Notes: generated by a model not told the origin, from the letters alone. Shown: positions 1 through 9,191, counted from the stretch's first letter. The stretch is 64,000 nucleotides of DNA from Clostridiaceae bacterium HFYG-1003 (GCA_024579835.1 CP102060.1:1178001-1242000); one strand, 5' to 3'. Program-made: numbers and translations.

Positions 1-2
1 CT

Positions 3-35
3 GAAGCTGATTCTGAGACGTCTTTGGAAGCATAA
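3..35 (+). CDS. Possible 3' end of an upstream gene (partial)
   Basis: One frame is open from the window edge to a TAA at 33-35 and encodes an acidic ten-residue tail, EADSETSLEA. A tail like this would suit the end of a protein such as NusB or an Asp23-type protein, which often precede this operon in Clostridia, but ten residues cannot identify it. Another frame stays open to about position 174, but its translation does not resemble a protein I know. Confidence 0.25.
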   Translation, partial: EADSETSLEA

Positions 36-182
36 CCGTACTCAAAAACTGTACTCAGAAAACTCTTTGTCGGAATGTAGCCATCCATCGGATGGTAACA
101 GCGGAATGAAGGAGTCCATGGGAGTTCTCTTTATAAAAGGGAAGTGCCCAACTCCTGTCTGTACAATTGGATGATGAGAATG

Positions 183-214
183 AATGCCCTGCCTGAAAAG
201 GCTGTGGGCATTTT
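183..214 (+). terminator. Hairpin with short T-run before folD
   Basis: AATGCCC at 183-189 pairs with GGGCATT at 206-212, and GCCT at 191-194 pairs with AGGC at 199-202 around a GAAA loop. The hairpin is followed by only four T residues. It probably ends transcription of the gene upstream of the window, although a leader hairpin is also possible. Confidence 0.4.
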
Positions 215-242
215 GAATGAGAACGTGGCAATCGGCCATAAT
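213..242 (+). promoter_or_regulatory. Candidate promoter of the folD-recN operon
   Basis: TTGAAT at 213-218 and CATAAT at 237-242 are separated by 18 bases and lie about 40 bases before the folD start. Each hexamer keeps four or five consensus bases. Its place just after the hairpin suggests that the operon starts here. Confidence 0.4.
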
Positions 243-281
243 ACACAGGAGTGATCCTGAGAAATAACGGAGGATAAGTAA

Positions 282-1127
282 ATGGGAAATATCATCAACG
301 TGAAAGAACTGGCAGCCAAGTATAAGGAAGAGATCAAAGCATTCGCCCTGCAGCGGGAAAAGGAAGGCAAATCCGTTCCAACTCTTGCGACCGTCCTGGT
401 GGGCGATGATGAAGGATCCAAATACTATCTGCAAAGCCAGACCAAGGTTGCTCAGTCTCTGAATCTGGGTAAGGTCAATCTGCAGCTTCCGGCTGAAACG
501 ACGGAAGAAGAGCTGCTGGCGACCATCCATGATCTGAACAGCGACCGAAATGTCCACGGCATCATGGTGCTGTTTCCGCTCCCCAAGCACATTGACGGCA
601 AGAAAATCTCGGCTGCCATCGCCAGAGAAAAAGATATTGACGGAGTCAATCCGGTCAATGCCGGTCTGCTGTTCATGGGAGATCGGGCTTTTGTTCCCTG
701 TACGGCCAAGAGTGCCCATACCATCATTAAAGAGACATTGGGCGATATCACGGGCAAGAACGTCGTGATCGTCGGCCGGTCCAATATCGTCGGCAAGCCG
801 CTGGCTATGCTGCTGCTCGCTGACAACGCCACTGTCACCATGGCTCACTCGAGAACGAAGAATCTGGCAGCGATTATCCGTGCTGCGGATATCGTTGTTG
901 CCGCAGTCGGCCGTGCCAATATGTTCACCAGCGAATACTTCAGCCCCGGACAGACCGTCATTGACGTCGGAACCTCCGAACTGGATGGCAAAATCACCGG
1001 CGATGTCAAAACCGATGAGGCCGTGGAAGTTGCTGAATATGTCACTTCCGTTCCCGGCGGCGTAGGGGCCATTACCACGACGATTCTCATGAAGAACGTC
1101 TGTGAGGCCTCAGAACTTGAACAGTAA
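282..1127 (+). CDS. folD: Methylenetetrahydrofolate dehydrogenase, FolD family
   Basis: This cytosolic enzyme interconverts methylene-, methenyl- and usually formyl-tetrahydrofolate. At 281 aa it has the usual length, and the NADP-binding half (GRSNIVGKP, near residue 165) is intact. ATG 282 follows a GGAGG site. Two residues stand out. The catalytic cyclohydrolase lysine, four positions after the conserved Tyr (E. coli SQIYVASK), is Gln53 in KYYLQSQTK. The partner glutamine of the usual VQLPLP motif is Leu97 in VLFPLP. Asp120 (DIDG) is kept. Known substitutions of the Lys in the human enzyme abolish cyclohydrolase activity while dehydrogenase activity remains, so I infer a dehydrogenase-only enzyme. 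The gene heads an operon and overlaps xseA. Confidence 0.93.
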   Translation: MGNIINVKELAAKYKEEIKAFALQREKEGKSVPTLATVLVGDDEGSKYYLQSQTKVAQSLNLGKVNLQLPAETTEEELLATIHDLNSDRNVHGIMVLFPLPKHIDGKKISAAIAREKDIDGVNPVNAGLLFMGDRAFVPCTAKSAHTIIKETLGDITGKNVVIVGRSNIVGKPLAMLLLADNATVTMAHSRTKNLAAIIRAADIVVAAVGRANMFTSEYFSPGQTVIDVGTSELDGKITGDVKTDEAVEVAEYVTSVPGGVGAITTTILMKNVCEASELEQ

Positions 1128-2340
1128 GGTTCTGTCCGTTTCCTCTCTGAACAACTACATCAAGAAAATCATTGATGCGGATTTCATCCTGCGCAATGTC
1201 AATGTCCAGGGCGAAATCTCCAACTTCAAGGCCCACACCTCCGGTCATTTATATTTTACGCTGAAGGACGAAGGATCCCGCATCAACTGTGTGATGTTCC
1301 GCCAGGAGCGGCAAAAGCTGCGGGTGCTTCCCCGGGACGGTGACAAAGTCACCATCCGGGGTCGGGTGGCAGCCTATGTTCAGGGGGGAACGTATCAGAT
1401 TTACGTGGATGACCTGCAAAGCGAGGGGACGGGGGACTTATACGCCAAGTTCTTACAGATTAAGGAGCGCCTGGCCCGGGAAGGCCTTTTTGATGAGACC
1501 AGACGGCGGCCCATTCCGCCCAATCCTCAGAAAATCGCGGTGATAACTTCACCGACTGGCGCAGCCATCCGGGATATCATCAAGGTGCTGCGGACCCGTC
1601 ATCCGGGGCAGTGCCTGGTGATTTATCCCGTCCAGGTTCAGGGCGAAACTTCTGAAAAAGAGGTCATTGCGGCTCTGACCAGAATCAATCAGCGCCGGGA
1701 TATTGATACCATCATCATCGCCCGGGGCGGAGGCTCCATCGAGGACCTGTGGTCCTTCAACTCCGAAGCAATGGCTTATGCGATTCGGGCTTCCCGAATA
1801 CCGGTAGTCACCGGAATTGGCCATGATATCGACTTTACAATCGCCGATTTTGCCGCGGATCTTCGGGCTGCCACGCCCAGTCAGGCAGCCGAACTGACCA
1901 TCCCCAACCGGATGGACAATTTAGGCCAGATACTGGATAAGAAGCGTCGGCTGCGACAGCTGATGGAAGCCAGGATGCGCCAGGAGAAATCCCATCTGGT
2001 AATGAACCTTCGCTTTATTCGCCAGAATGATCCTCGGACCATTCTGGTCAACGAAATGAAAAACGTATCCGATCACAAAGAACGGATGGCTCAGGCAATC
2101 CGACTGCGCCTCGATCGGGAAGAACGCCGGCTGGAGCGTGCCACGTCACTGCTGTCCGCCTATAATCCATACAACGTGCTCGATAAGGGCTATGCGATCA
2201 TTCAAAATGAATCGAATGAAGTACTGAAAACCGTCAGCAGCCTGGATGCGGCCCATATGTTCCGGATCCGAGTCCGCGACGGCGAAGCCACTTATCAGAA
2301 AGGAGAAAAACTCAATGGAATTGAACGGGAAACCAACTGA
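1117..2340 (+). CDS. xseA: Exodeoxyribonuclease VII large subunit
   Basis: XseA is the large subunit of the single-strand-specific exonuclease VII. The N-terminal OB-fold starts with VLSVSSLNNYIKK and includes the GEISNFKAHTSGHLYFTLKD stretch. The central catalytic region has ITSPTGAAIRDI and ARGGGSIEDLW, and the C-terminus is a coiled coil. I prefer TTG 1117: GAGG at 1104-1107 lies nine bases upstream and the protein then begins as family members do (407 aa). GTG 1102 is the alternative start. The gene overlaps the end of folD and the start of xseB, so the three are cotranscribed. Confidence 0.95.
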   Translation: MNSKVLSVSSLNNYIKKIIDADFILRNVNVQGEISNFKAHTSGHLYFTLKDEGSRINCVMFRQERQKLRVLPRDGDKVTIRGRVAAYVQGGTYQIYVDDLQSEGTGDLYAKFLQIKERLAREGLFDETRRRPIPPNPQKIAVITSPTGAAIRDIIKVLRTRHPGQCLVIYPVQVQGETSEKEVIAALTRINQRRDIDTIIIARGGGSIEDLWSFNSEAMAYAIRASRIPVVTGIGHDIDFTIADFAADLRAATPSQAAELTIPNRMDNLGQILDKKRRLRQLMEARMRQEKSHLVMNLRFIRQNDPRTILVNEMKNVSDHKERMAQAIRLRLDREERRLERATSLLSAYNPYNVLDKGYAIIQNESNEVLKTVSSLDAAHMFRIRVRDGEATYQKGEKLNGIERETN

Positions 2341-2545
2341 TACCAGCGCTTCCTATGAACAGCTGATGGAAGAGCTCACGGCAGTTCTCAAATTAATGGA
2401 AGATCCCGCCACCAGCCTCGACAGCCAGCTGATCCACTATGAAAAAGGCATGAAATTGTGCCGCCAGTTAGAGAGCCGGCTCAAGGAGGCAGAGGAAAAG
2501 ATCCTTCTGATCAACCAGCAGGGCGAGGAAGTTGCCTTTGAATAG
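2315..2545 (+). CDS. xseB: Exodeoxyribonuclease VII small subunit
   Basis: XseB is the small helical subunit that assembles on XseA to form exonuclease VII. The 76-aa product has the family pattern SYEQLMEEL, followed by SLDSQLIHYEKGMKLCRQLESRLKEAE. ATG 2315 was chosen because AGGAG at 2301-2305 sits just upstream; the longer open frame back to 2246 lies inside xseA and adds 23 residues unlike the family. It overlaps xseA by 26 bases. Confidence 0.93.
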   Translation: MELNGKPTDTSASYEQLMEELTAVLKLMEDPATSLDSQLIHYEKGMKLCRQLESRLKEAEEKILLINQQGEEVAFE

Positions 2546-3419
2546 CCCGTTGACGCCAGAAAATCAGATTCCTGAGCTGCAGCGGCAAATTGAAGCAGCT
2601 CTGCGCTTCCAGACGGAAGCGTTCACCTGCCCAGCCGCATTACAGGAAGCCATGGCTTACTCCCTGCTGGCGGGAGGTAAGCGGTTCCGGCCGCTCCTGG
2701 TACTGGGCGCTGCCGAGCGCTGCGGACTGTCTCAGGACGAAGTAATGCCCATGGCCCTGGCCATGGAAATGATCCATACCTATTCCCTGATTCACGATGA
2801 TCTCCCGGCGATGGATAACGATGATCTGCGCCGGGGGAAACCCACCAGCCATAAGGTGTTTGGCGAAGCTTTGGCCATTCTGGCCGGAGACGCTCTGCTC
2901 AATGAAGCACTTCTGCTTTTAATGTCAGCCTATGGCGGAACTCCAAACGGAGCCCGGGCCATGGTTGAGCTCGCCCAGTCTGCGGGCAAGGACGGCATGA
3001 TTGCCGGTCAGGTGCTGGACATCCAGTCGGAAGGACAGGTCATTGACCTGCCGGCCCTGGAAGAAATGCACCGCAACAAAACCGGGGCCATTATAACCAG
3101 CTCCGTGACAGCGCCCTGTCTACTGGCAGGCTGCTCCGAAACCGAAGTCGAAGCCATGCGCTCTTTAGGGCATAAGCTTGGCCTGATGTTCCAGATTCAG
3201 GATGACATTCTCGATGTAGAATCGAATCAGGAGACCCTGGGAAAATCGGTGGGAAAAGATGCCAGAGATGAGAAATCAACGTATGTGTCGCTTCTGGGTC
3301 TGGAACAGGCGAAAATTAGACTGGAAGAATTGCGCCGCGACCTCTTCCGTCTGACCGAACATCCCGGAGACGGCCTGCTCGAAGCCGTGATCCGTTATTT
3401 TGCCCGGCGCGACCACTAG
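2538..3419 (+). CDS. ispA: Polyprenyl (farnesyl) diphosphate synthase
   Basis: This cytosolic prenyltransferase condenses isopentenyl diphosphate with allylic diphosphates, usually to farnesyl diphosphate. Both aspartate-rich motifs are present: DDLPAMDNDDLRRGKP as the first DDxx(xx)D site and QIQDDILD as the second. GGKRFRP near the N-terminus binds substrate. The start is probably TTG 2538, with GAGGA at 2525-2529; TTG 2532 is an alternative but too close to that site. The gene overlaps xseB and precedes dxs, so isoprenoid precursor supply and chain elongation are cotranscribed. The product length (FPP or longer) cannot be proved from sequence alone. Confidence 0.93.
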   Translation: MNSPLTPENQIPELQRQIEAALRFQTEAFTCPAALQEAMAYSLLAGGKRFRPLLVLGAAERCGLSQDEVMPMALAMEMIHTYSLIHDDLPAMDNDDLRRGKPTSHKVFGEALAILAGDALLNEALLLLMSAYGGTPNGARAMVELAQSAGKDGMIAGQVLDIQSEGQVIDLPALEEMHRNKTGAIITSSVTAPCLLAGCSETEVEAMRSLGHKLGLMFQIQDDILDVESNQETLGKSVGKDARDEKSTYVSLLGLEQAKIRLEELRRDLFRLTEHPGDGLLEAVIRYFARRDH

Positions 3420-3428
3420 AGGAATGCT

Positions 3429-5327
3429 ATGTATGAAATATTGAAGAAGTACCGGGGTCCCAAGACCCTGCCTGATATGAGCCTGGACGAACTGAATCAG
3501 CTGGCAGCCGAAATCCGTCAGTTTCTGATCCAGTCCGTGTCAAAAACCGGCGGCCACCTGGCTCCCAATCTGGGTGTGGTGGAACTGACCATTGCGCTGC
3601 ATAATGTCTTCGACTTTTTACAGGACCGGCTTGTCTTTGACGTCGGCCACCAAAGCTATGTCCATAAAATTCTTACCGGACGGGCCGGCGGGTTCAAGGC
3701 ATTGCGCAAATATGGCGGATTGTCCGGATTCCCCAAAACGACCGAATCGCCCTATGATCATTTCAACACCGGCCATGCCTCCACCTCGATCTCGGCAGCG
3801 CTTGGGATGGCCCGCGCCAGGGATATCAAAAAGCAGGACCACTCCGTGGTCTGTGTCATCGGCGACGGGGCTTTCAACGGCGGCATGATCTGGGAAGCGC
3901 TGAACGATGTCGGGTTCCGGCAGACACCGCTCATTATCGTCCTCAATGACAATGAAATGAGCATCTCACGCAATGTCGGCTCCATGAGCCTTTATCTGTC
4001 CAAGCTGCGCAGCGATGTGCATTATGAAAAGTTCAAGCAAAGCTTCCAGAAAAATGTAGAGAAACTGCCCATGGGCGATTCCCTTTCGCAGACCGCCAAA
4101 TGGGTCAAGGATTCCGTCAAGGCCATGGTCGTGGAACAGGAAGGCATGATCTTCGAAAACATGGGGATCAAATACCTGGGACCGGTGGATGGCCACAACA
4201 TCAAGGAAATGAGCAAGATTCTCAAGAAAGCCCGGGAAGTCAACGGACCGGTCATCGTCCACGCCATTACTCAGAAAGGGCGGGGCTATAACTTTGCGGT
4301 CCAGCATCCGGACAAGTTTCACGGGATTGCGCCGTTTGACTGTGAAAATGGTGAAATCTGCTTCAGTTCCAGCACCAATTACTCCAAAGTATTCGGCAGT
4401 ACGCTGACCGAGCTGGCCGCGGATCATCCCGATCTGGTCGCCATCACCGCGGCCATGCCGCAAGGGACGGGACTTCAGGGCTTTTCAACGGCCTACCCCG
4501 ACCGCTTTTTCGATGTCGGGATCACCGAAGAACATGCTGTGACGTTAGCCGCCGGCATGGCAATTTCCGGATTGAGACCCTATGTCGCAATCTATTCCAC
4601 GTTCCTGCAGCGCAGTCTGGATCAGCTGATTCATGATGTCTGCATCCAAAATCTCAATGTTACATTCTGTCTGGACCGGGGAGGCATTGTCGGAGACGAC
4701 GGAGAAACCCATCAGGGTATTTTTGATCTCGCTTACCTGTCCATGATTCCCAATATGACGGTTATGGCGCCCAAATCCATGGCCGAACTGGCTCAGATGG
4801 TGCGCTGGTCGACGCAGTTTACCGGTCCTCTGGCCATTCGTTACCCCCGAGGCGGCGATGAGAAGGGAATCCAGCTTCCTCCGCTAACGCAGTTTACTCC
4901 GGGAGTCTGGGAACGGCTGGATCCGGAGTCCGACACGGCCCCTGACATCGTGCTGATCGGAGTGGGCAAGATGACGGCGCGAGCCTGGGAAACCGCCAGC
5001 CGTCTTCGCGAACAGGGCTTAAGGGCTCAGGCTGTCCATGCCCCGTTCATCAAACCGCTGGATTCAGACTTCCTGGATCAGGTCCGGAACACCCGGCTGA
5101 TTGTAACCCTGGAAGACGGCATCCTGCATGGCGGGTTCGGCGAATCCGTACTGGCCGATTTGGCCGGACGAAGCTTCAAGGGATTCTTCCTGCCCCTGGG
5201 TTACGATGACGCGTTCATCGAACAGGGGGATGTGGAGATCATCTATGAAAAATACGGCCTGAGCGTCGATCGCATCATAGCCCAGGTAAAAAATGCCTTT
5301 GAGGAAACTTCTCATGGCCAGGCTTGA
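3429..5327 (+). CDS. dxs: 1-deoxy-D-xylulose-5-phosphate synthase
   Basis: Dxs makes DXP from pyruvate and glyceraldehyde 3-phosphate, the first step of the MEP isoprenoid pathway, using thiamine diphosphate. At 632 aa it is full length. Visible signatures are GHQSYVHKILTGR, the ThDP motif starting GDGAFNGG, YLGPVDGHN, and DRGGIVGDDGETHQG in the pyrimidine-binding domain. A transketolase C-terminal domain closes the protein. The gene begins ten bases after ispA. IspH of the same pathway lies at 21758. The next gene, tlyA, starts inside its last 14 bases. Confidence 0.96.
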   Translation: MYEILKKYRGPKTLPDMSLDELNQLAAEIRQFLIQSVSKTGGHLAPNLGVVELTIALHNVFDFLQDRLVFDVGHQSYVHKILTGRAGGFKALRKYGGLSGFPKTTESPYDHFNTGHASTSISAALGMARARDIKKQDHSVVCVIGDGAFNGGMIWEALNDVGFRQTPLIIVLNDNEMSISRNVGSMSLYLSKLRSDVHYEKFKQSFQKNVEKLPMGDSLSQTAKWVKDSVKAMVVEQEGMIFENMGIKYLGPVDGHNIKEMSKILKKAREVNGPVIVHAITQKGRGYNFAVQHPDKFHGIAPFDCENGEICFSSSTNYSKVFGSTLTELAADHPDLVAITAAMPQGTGLQGFSTAYPDRFFDVGITEEHAVTLAAGMAISGLRPYVAIYSTFLQRSLDQLIHDVCIQNLNVTFCLDRGGIVGDDGETHQGIFDLAYLSMIPNMTVMAPKSMAELAQMVRWSTQFTGPLAIRYPRGGDEKGIQLPPLTQFTPGVWERLDPESDTAPDIVLIGVGKMTARAWETASRLREQGLRAQAVHAPFIKPLDSDFLDQVRNTRLIVTLEDGILHGGFGESVLADLAGRSFKGFFLPLGYDDAFIEQGDVEIIYEKYGLSVDRIIAQVKNAFEETSHGQA

Positions 5328-6159
5328 TCAGTACCTGATCCGGGCAGGCTTCCTGCCTGCCCGGGAGGCGGCCAGCGAGGAAATCAAGGCTGGAAAAGTT
5401 ATGGTGAACAACAAGCTATGCATCAAGCCAGGCTACCAGGTGAAGGACACAGATCAGGTCCGTTATCTGGGCGAAGGCCGCCGCTATGTTTCCCGGGGAG
5501 CTCAGAAGATGCTTGGGGCGCTGGAGGCGTTCCATCCCATTCTGGAAGGCTGCCGCTGTCTGGATGTCGGTGCCTCCACCGGTGGATTCACTCAGGTAAT
5601 GCTGGAACAAGGCGCCGCCTATGTCGCTGCGATTGATGTCGGACACGGTCAGCTGGATCCGATCCTGCAGCAGGATCCCCGGGTGAAGGAATACTCCGGG
5701 TTGAACTTTCGGTCCATACCGCCTGAACTGACGGAAGAACTCAGGGATTTTGACTTTGCCACCATGGATGTGTCTTTCATCTCGGCCTGCCTTCTGGCAG
5801 AACCGCTCCACCAGGCCCTGCGCGGCTCCGGTCAGGCGATCCTCCTGATCAAGCCCCAGTTTGAAGCCGGCCGGGGAGCTCATAACAAAGCCGGTGTCGT
5901 CAAAGATCCTCAAAAGCACGAGGAGGTTCTGCAAAAAGTCCTGGACTGCTGCGAAGCCTGCGGGTTTGAGCTGCTGGGACTGACCCATTCCCCTCTGAAA
6001 GGGCCCGAAGGCAACATCGAATACCTTTTATACATTGAAAAACATAACGATCCGGCACGGCCGTCCCAAACAGACCGGTTTCCGCTTGGAAGCATTGTGG
6101 CAGAAGCGTTCCGCGCCCTGGATCAACCGGAAGACCGGCTAAGGGGAACCCATGAGTAA
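5314..6159 (+). CDS. tlyA: TlyA family rRNA methyltransferase (S4 domain + FtsJ fold)
   Basis: TlyA proteins 2'-O-methylate rRNA; some members have been called haemolysins. The N-terminal S4 RNA-binding domain starts MARLDQYLIRAG. The SAM-dependent methyltransferase domain has CLDVGASTGGFTQVML, TMDVSFIS and LIKPQFEAG, giving the K-D-K-E type catalytic set. ATG 5314 follows GAGGA. The longer reading from 5293 lies within dxs and lacks a site. It is 281 aa long. In Clostridia this gene regularly sits between dxs and nadK, as here. Confidence 0.9.
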   Translation: MARLDQYLIRAGFLPAREAASEEIKAGKVMVNNKLCIKPGYQVKDTDQVRYLGEGRRYVSRGAQKMLGALEAFHPILEGCRCLDVGASTGGFTQVMLEQGAAYVAAIDVGHGQLDPILQQDPRVKEYSGLNFRSIPPELTEELRDFDFATMDVSFISACLLAEPLHQALRGSGQAILLIKPQFEAGRGAHNKAGVVKDPQKHEEVLQKVLDCCEACGFELLGLTHSPLKGPEGNIEYLLYIEKHNDPARPSQTDRFPLGSIVAEAFRALDQPEDRLRGTHE

Positions 6160-7018
6160 ACAGGAAGCCTTAAACGAGATCCGGGTCATCGGGCTCGGCA
6201 TAAACCGGGACAAGGATCCGGATGAACTGATACAGAATAAAATACAGGATTTACTTTCACAGTATTTCCCGCAATGCGAGATTGTTGCCTTTGACAGTTA
6301 TGAGCACCCTACGGTGGATCTGCTGGATCTGGATCTGTTCGTGGTGCTGGGCGGGGATGGAACGTTCCTGTCCGCTGCCCGGCTCATCCATGGCCTGGAA
6401 ATCCCCATGCTGGGAATCAATATCGGCACGCTGGGATTCCTGACTGCCGTAGAATATCTGGATGCGGAAAAAGCCTTTCAGCTGATCCGGGACGGCCGAT
6501 ATACCATCGAACATCGCCATATGCTGAAAACCCGGTTCATGGCGGATGATGTCGTGGAAGAATTCGTCGCCATGAACGATGTCGTCGTGACCAAAGGTTC
6601 ACTGGGACGCATCATGAATTATCGGATCTTCATTGATGGGCATCATGCCACGTCCTTCCGGGGCGACGGCGTCATTTTTGCCACACCGACCGGATCCACG
6701 GCGTACAACCTGTCCGCCGGCGGTCCAATTGTATATCCCACAGTCAATGCCATCTCCATGACGGCGATCAGCCCCCATACCCTGGGGGTACGAAATATGG
6801 TCATTGCCGGAGAGTCCCAGATCACCGTCCAGGTTAAGGGAGATGTTTCCAGCTATAATCTGTCGGTGGACGGTCAGCAGAATTTCAACATCGACACCAA
6901 CCGAACCATTGAAATCACGGATTCCGGGCACAGAGCCCACATTGTTCGCCTGGACGGTTATGATTATTTTGATGTATTACGAAAAAAAGTAGTATATAAA
7001 GCGCAGGATACCTATTAG
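6152..7018 (+). CDS. nadK: NAD kinase
   Basis: This enzyme phosphorylates NAD to NADP in the cytosol. The family signatures are all present: GGDGTFLSAARL, NDVVVTKGS, and GDGVIFATPTGSTAYNLSAGG. The 288-aa length is normal. The start overlaps tlyA by eight bases and follows AAGGGG. It lies in the conserved tlyA-nadK-argR-recN order. Confidence 0.95.
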   Translation: MSKQEALNEIRVIGLGINRDKDPDELIQNKIQDLLSQYFPQCEIVAFDSYEHPTVDLLDLDLFVVLGGDGTFLSAARLIHGLEIPMLGINIGTLGFLTAVEYLDAEKAFQLIRDGRYTIEHRHMLKTRFMADDVVEEFVAMNDVVVTKGSLGRIMNYRIFIDGHHATSFRGDGVIFATPTGSTAYNLSAGGPIVYPTVNAISMTAISPHTLGVRNMVIAGESQITVQVKGDVSSYNLSVDGQQNFNIDTNRTIEITDSGHRAHIVRLDGYDYFDVLRKKVVYKAQDTY

Positions 7019-7028
7019 GAGGAAACGG

Positions 7029-7487
7029 ATGAAAGCAAAACGACTGAACAAGATCCTTGACATCATCACCACCAAAAACATTGAAACACAGGAAGAACTG
7101 GCGGAAGAACTGAGAAAAGAAGGGTTCAAGATCACACAGGCGACCATCTCCCGGGATATTAAGAACCTCCACCTGACCAAAGTTCTGGGAAAGAACGGAA
7201 AATACAAGTACATCCTGTCCGTCAATGAACCCAAGGTCATTGACAATCAGATCATGTCCATTCTGCAAAACTCCATCACCCATGTGGAGTACATCGAACA
7301 CATGGTAGTGATCAAAACCTTAACCGCATCCGCCGGGGCAGTAGCGGAAGCCATTGACCAGCTGGGACTGGAAGAAGTAGCCGGCACCCTAGCCAGTGAC
7401 AACACGATTTTTGTTATGTTCCGCAACATCAAGAAAGCGGAGGCTTTCGTCCGCCGGATCGATTCCATGGTCCGCAACCACGAATAA
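7029..7487 (+). CDS. argR: Arginine repressor ArgR/AhrC
   Basis: This is a DNA-binding regulator of arginine metabolism that works as a hexamer with arginine as co-effector. The N-terminal winged helix contains ITQATISRDIKNLHLTKV. The C-terminal oligomerisation domain ends in GTLASDNTIFVMF. In characterised members this stretch reads GxxxGDDT, and the paired aspartates contact arginine. Here the second one is Asn125 and the preceding glycine is Ser, so ligand response may differ. The 152-aa length is normal. It starts ten bases after nadK with GGAGG upstream. Confidence 0.93.
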   Translation: MKAKRLNKILDIITTKNIETQEELAEELRKEGFKITQATISRDIKNLHLTKVLGKNGKYKYILSVNEPKVIDNQIMSILQNSITHVEYIEHMVVIKTLTASAGAVAEAIDQLGLEEVAGTLASDNTIFVMFRNIKKAEAFVRRIDSMVRNHE

Positions 7488-7496
7488 GGAGAATCT

Positions 7497-9191
7497 ATGC
7501 TTCGCCATCTGACGGTTCGAGACTTTGCCTTAATGGATCATCTGGAATGCTCGTTTCAGGACGGCTTCACCGTATTGACCGGAGAGACCGGCGCGGGCAA
7601 GTCCATCCTCATCGATGCCATCAGCTATGTGATGGGCACGAAATTCAACCGTGAATTCATCCGCTCAGGCAAAAGCAAAACCTCAGTGGAAGCCGAATTC
7701 GACATGACTCCCGGTCTGGAAGAGATGCTCAGCCGGGAGCAGATCCCGGTCCGGGAGACCCTGACTCTGTTTCGGGAAAATTCCGAAACGGGCCGCTCCG
7801 CCGCGGCCATCAACGGCCACCCGGTGCTGGTCGCCACCGTGAAACAGATCAGTCCGTTTCTTCTGGACATTCACGGCCAGCACAACAATCAAAATTTGCT
7901 GGACCCTGAAAACCATCTCGAATACCTGGATGAATACGGCAGAATCCGTCATTCGGAGGAATTCGGGGCTTATCGTGATCTGTATGTCACATTGAAAGAA
8001 AAAGAACAAAAACTGGCGGTCCTGACGCGCAATAACGAACGGGACAAGCTGATGGACTTTTTATCGTATCAGGTCGAAGAAATTAAAAAACACGGCTTAT
8101 CAGAGACAGAAGAAGAAGAACTGCGCAGCAAGGAAAAAATGCTGTCTCATGCTCAGAAAATCGGAGAAGCGCTCAAGGATGCCGGACAGGCACTGTCCGA
8201 TGAACCGCTGGATGCGCTGGATCATTCCATCCGCTCACTGCGCTCCGTAGGAGAAGTCTTTGAGGAAGCCGGCAAACTGGCGCAGGTGATCGAAGATGCG
8301 TTTTACAATCTGGTGGAAGCCCGTCGGGATTTGACCAGTATCGCAGATGAAGTATATTTTGACGGCAATGAGCTGGATGAGATCAACGGTCGACTGTACA
8401 TCTACGACGCCATGCGCAAGAAGTACGGACCCACGACCCAGGCGGTTCTGGAAGAACTCAGCCGGATGGAAGACGAACTCTATGAACTGACCCATGCCGA
8501 GGAACTGATCGCCGCACTCAAGCAGGAGATCCATCGACTCAAGGGAGAAGCGCTGGAAGCCGGAGCTATTTTGTCTGTACTGCGCAAATCTGCCGCAGTG
8601 GAACTGTCCGACCGAATCAACCGAGAGCTGAAGTTCGTCGGTCTGGGCAAGGCTGATTTCATGCCCCAGATCCTGGAAGGGGAGGCATTTACCGAGAACG
8701 GAACGGATGAAGTCCGCTTCCTGATTTCCACCAATACCGGGGAGCCGAAGAAACCATTGGAAAAAATTGTCTCCGGCGGAGAGCTCTCCCGAATCATGCT
8801 GGCACTGAAAGCCTCCTTCATTGACCGGGAAGGAACTCCAACCGTCATTTTTGATGAGATCGACACCGGAATCTCCGGAAGCATCGCCCAGGCAGTGGGC
8901 GAGAAGATGCATCAGATTTCCGAGAACACGCAAGTTCTGTGTGTCACTCATCTGCCTCAGATTGCCGCCTGGTCCGATCATCATCTGGTGGCACAGAAAG
9001 CGGAACGGGGAGGGCGTACCTATTCCCAGGTGTCCGTTGCCACTGCCGAGGACAAGGTTCTGGAGATTGCTAAAATGCTGGCCGGTTCAGAATTAACTTC
9101 CACGATCCTCGCCAACGCGAAAGAACTGGTAGAGACGACAGAAAAAAGAAAGAAGCCGGCAGCCGGCAAAAATCCGGTACCGAATAAATAA
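7497..9191 (+). CDS. recN: DNA repair protein RecN
   Basis: RecN is an SMC-like ATPase that acts early in double-strand break repair. It has the Walker A site GETGAGKSILIDAI near the N-terminus, long coiled coils in the middle, the signature VSGGELSRIMLALK and Walker B TVIFDEIDTGISG. At 564 aa it is full length. It is the last gene of the operon and is followed by a terminator. In spore-forming Clostridia spoIVB and spo0A follow recN; here there is only a short AT-rich gap. Confidence 0.96.
   Translation: MLRHLTVRDFALMDHLECSFQDGFTVLTGETGAGKSILIDAISYVMGTKFNREFIRSGKSKTSVEAEFDMTPGLEEMLSREQIPVRETLTLFRENSETGRSAAAINGHPVLVATVKQISPFLLDIHGQHNNQNLLDPENHLEYLDEYGRIRHSEEFGAYRDLYVTLKEKEQKLAVLTRNNERDKLMDFLSYQVEEIKKHGLSETEEEELRSKEKMLSHAQKIGEALKDAGQALSDEPLDALDHSIRSLRSVGEVFEEAGKLAQVIEDAFYNLVEARRDLTSIADEVYFDGNELDEINGRLYIYDAMRKKYGPTTQAVLEELSRMEDELYELTHAEELIAALKQEIHRLKGEALEAGAILSVLRKSAAVELSDRINRELKFVGLGKADFMPQILEGEAFTENGTDEVRFLISTNTGEPKKPLEKIVSGGELSRIMLALKASFIDREGTPTVIFDEIDTGISGSIAQAVGEKMHQISENTQVLCVTHLPQIAAWSDHHLVAQKAERGGRTYSQVSVATAEDKVLEIAKMLAGSELTSTILANAKELVETTEKRKKPAAGKNPVPNK

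Noticed and set aside
36-281. Folate or ZTP riboswitch before folD
   Set aside because: I looked for the conserved cores of THF and ZTP (pfl) riboswitches and found neither; only simple hairpins are present.
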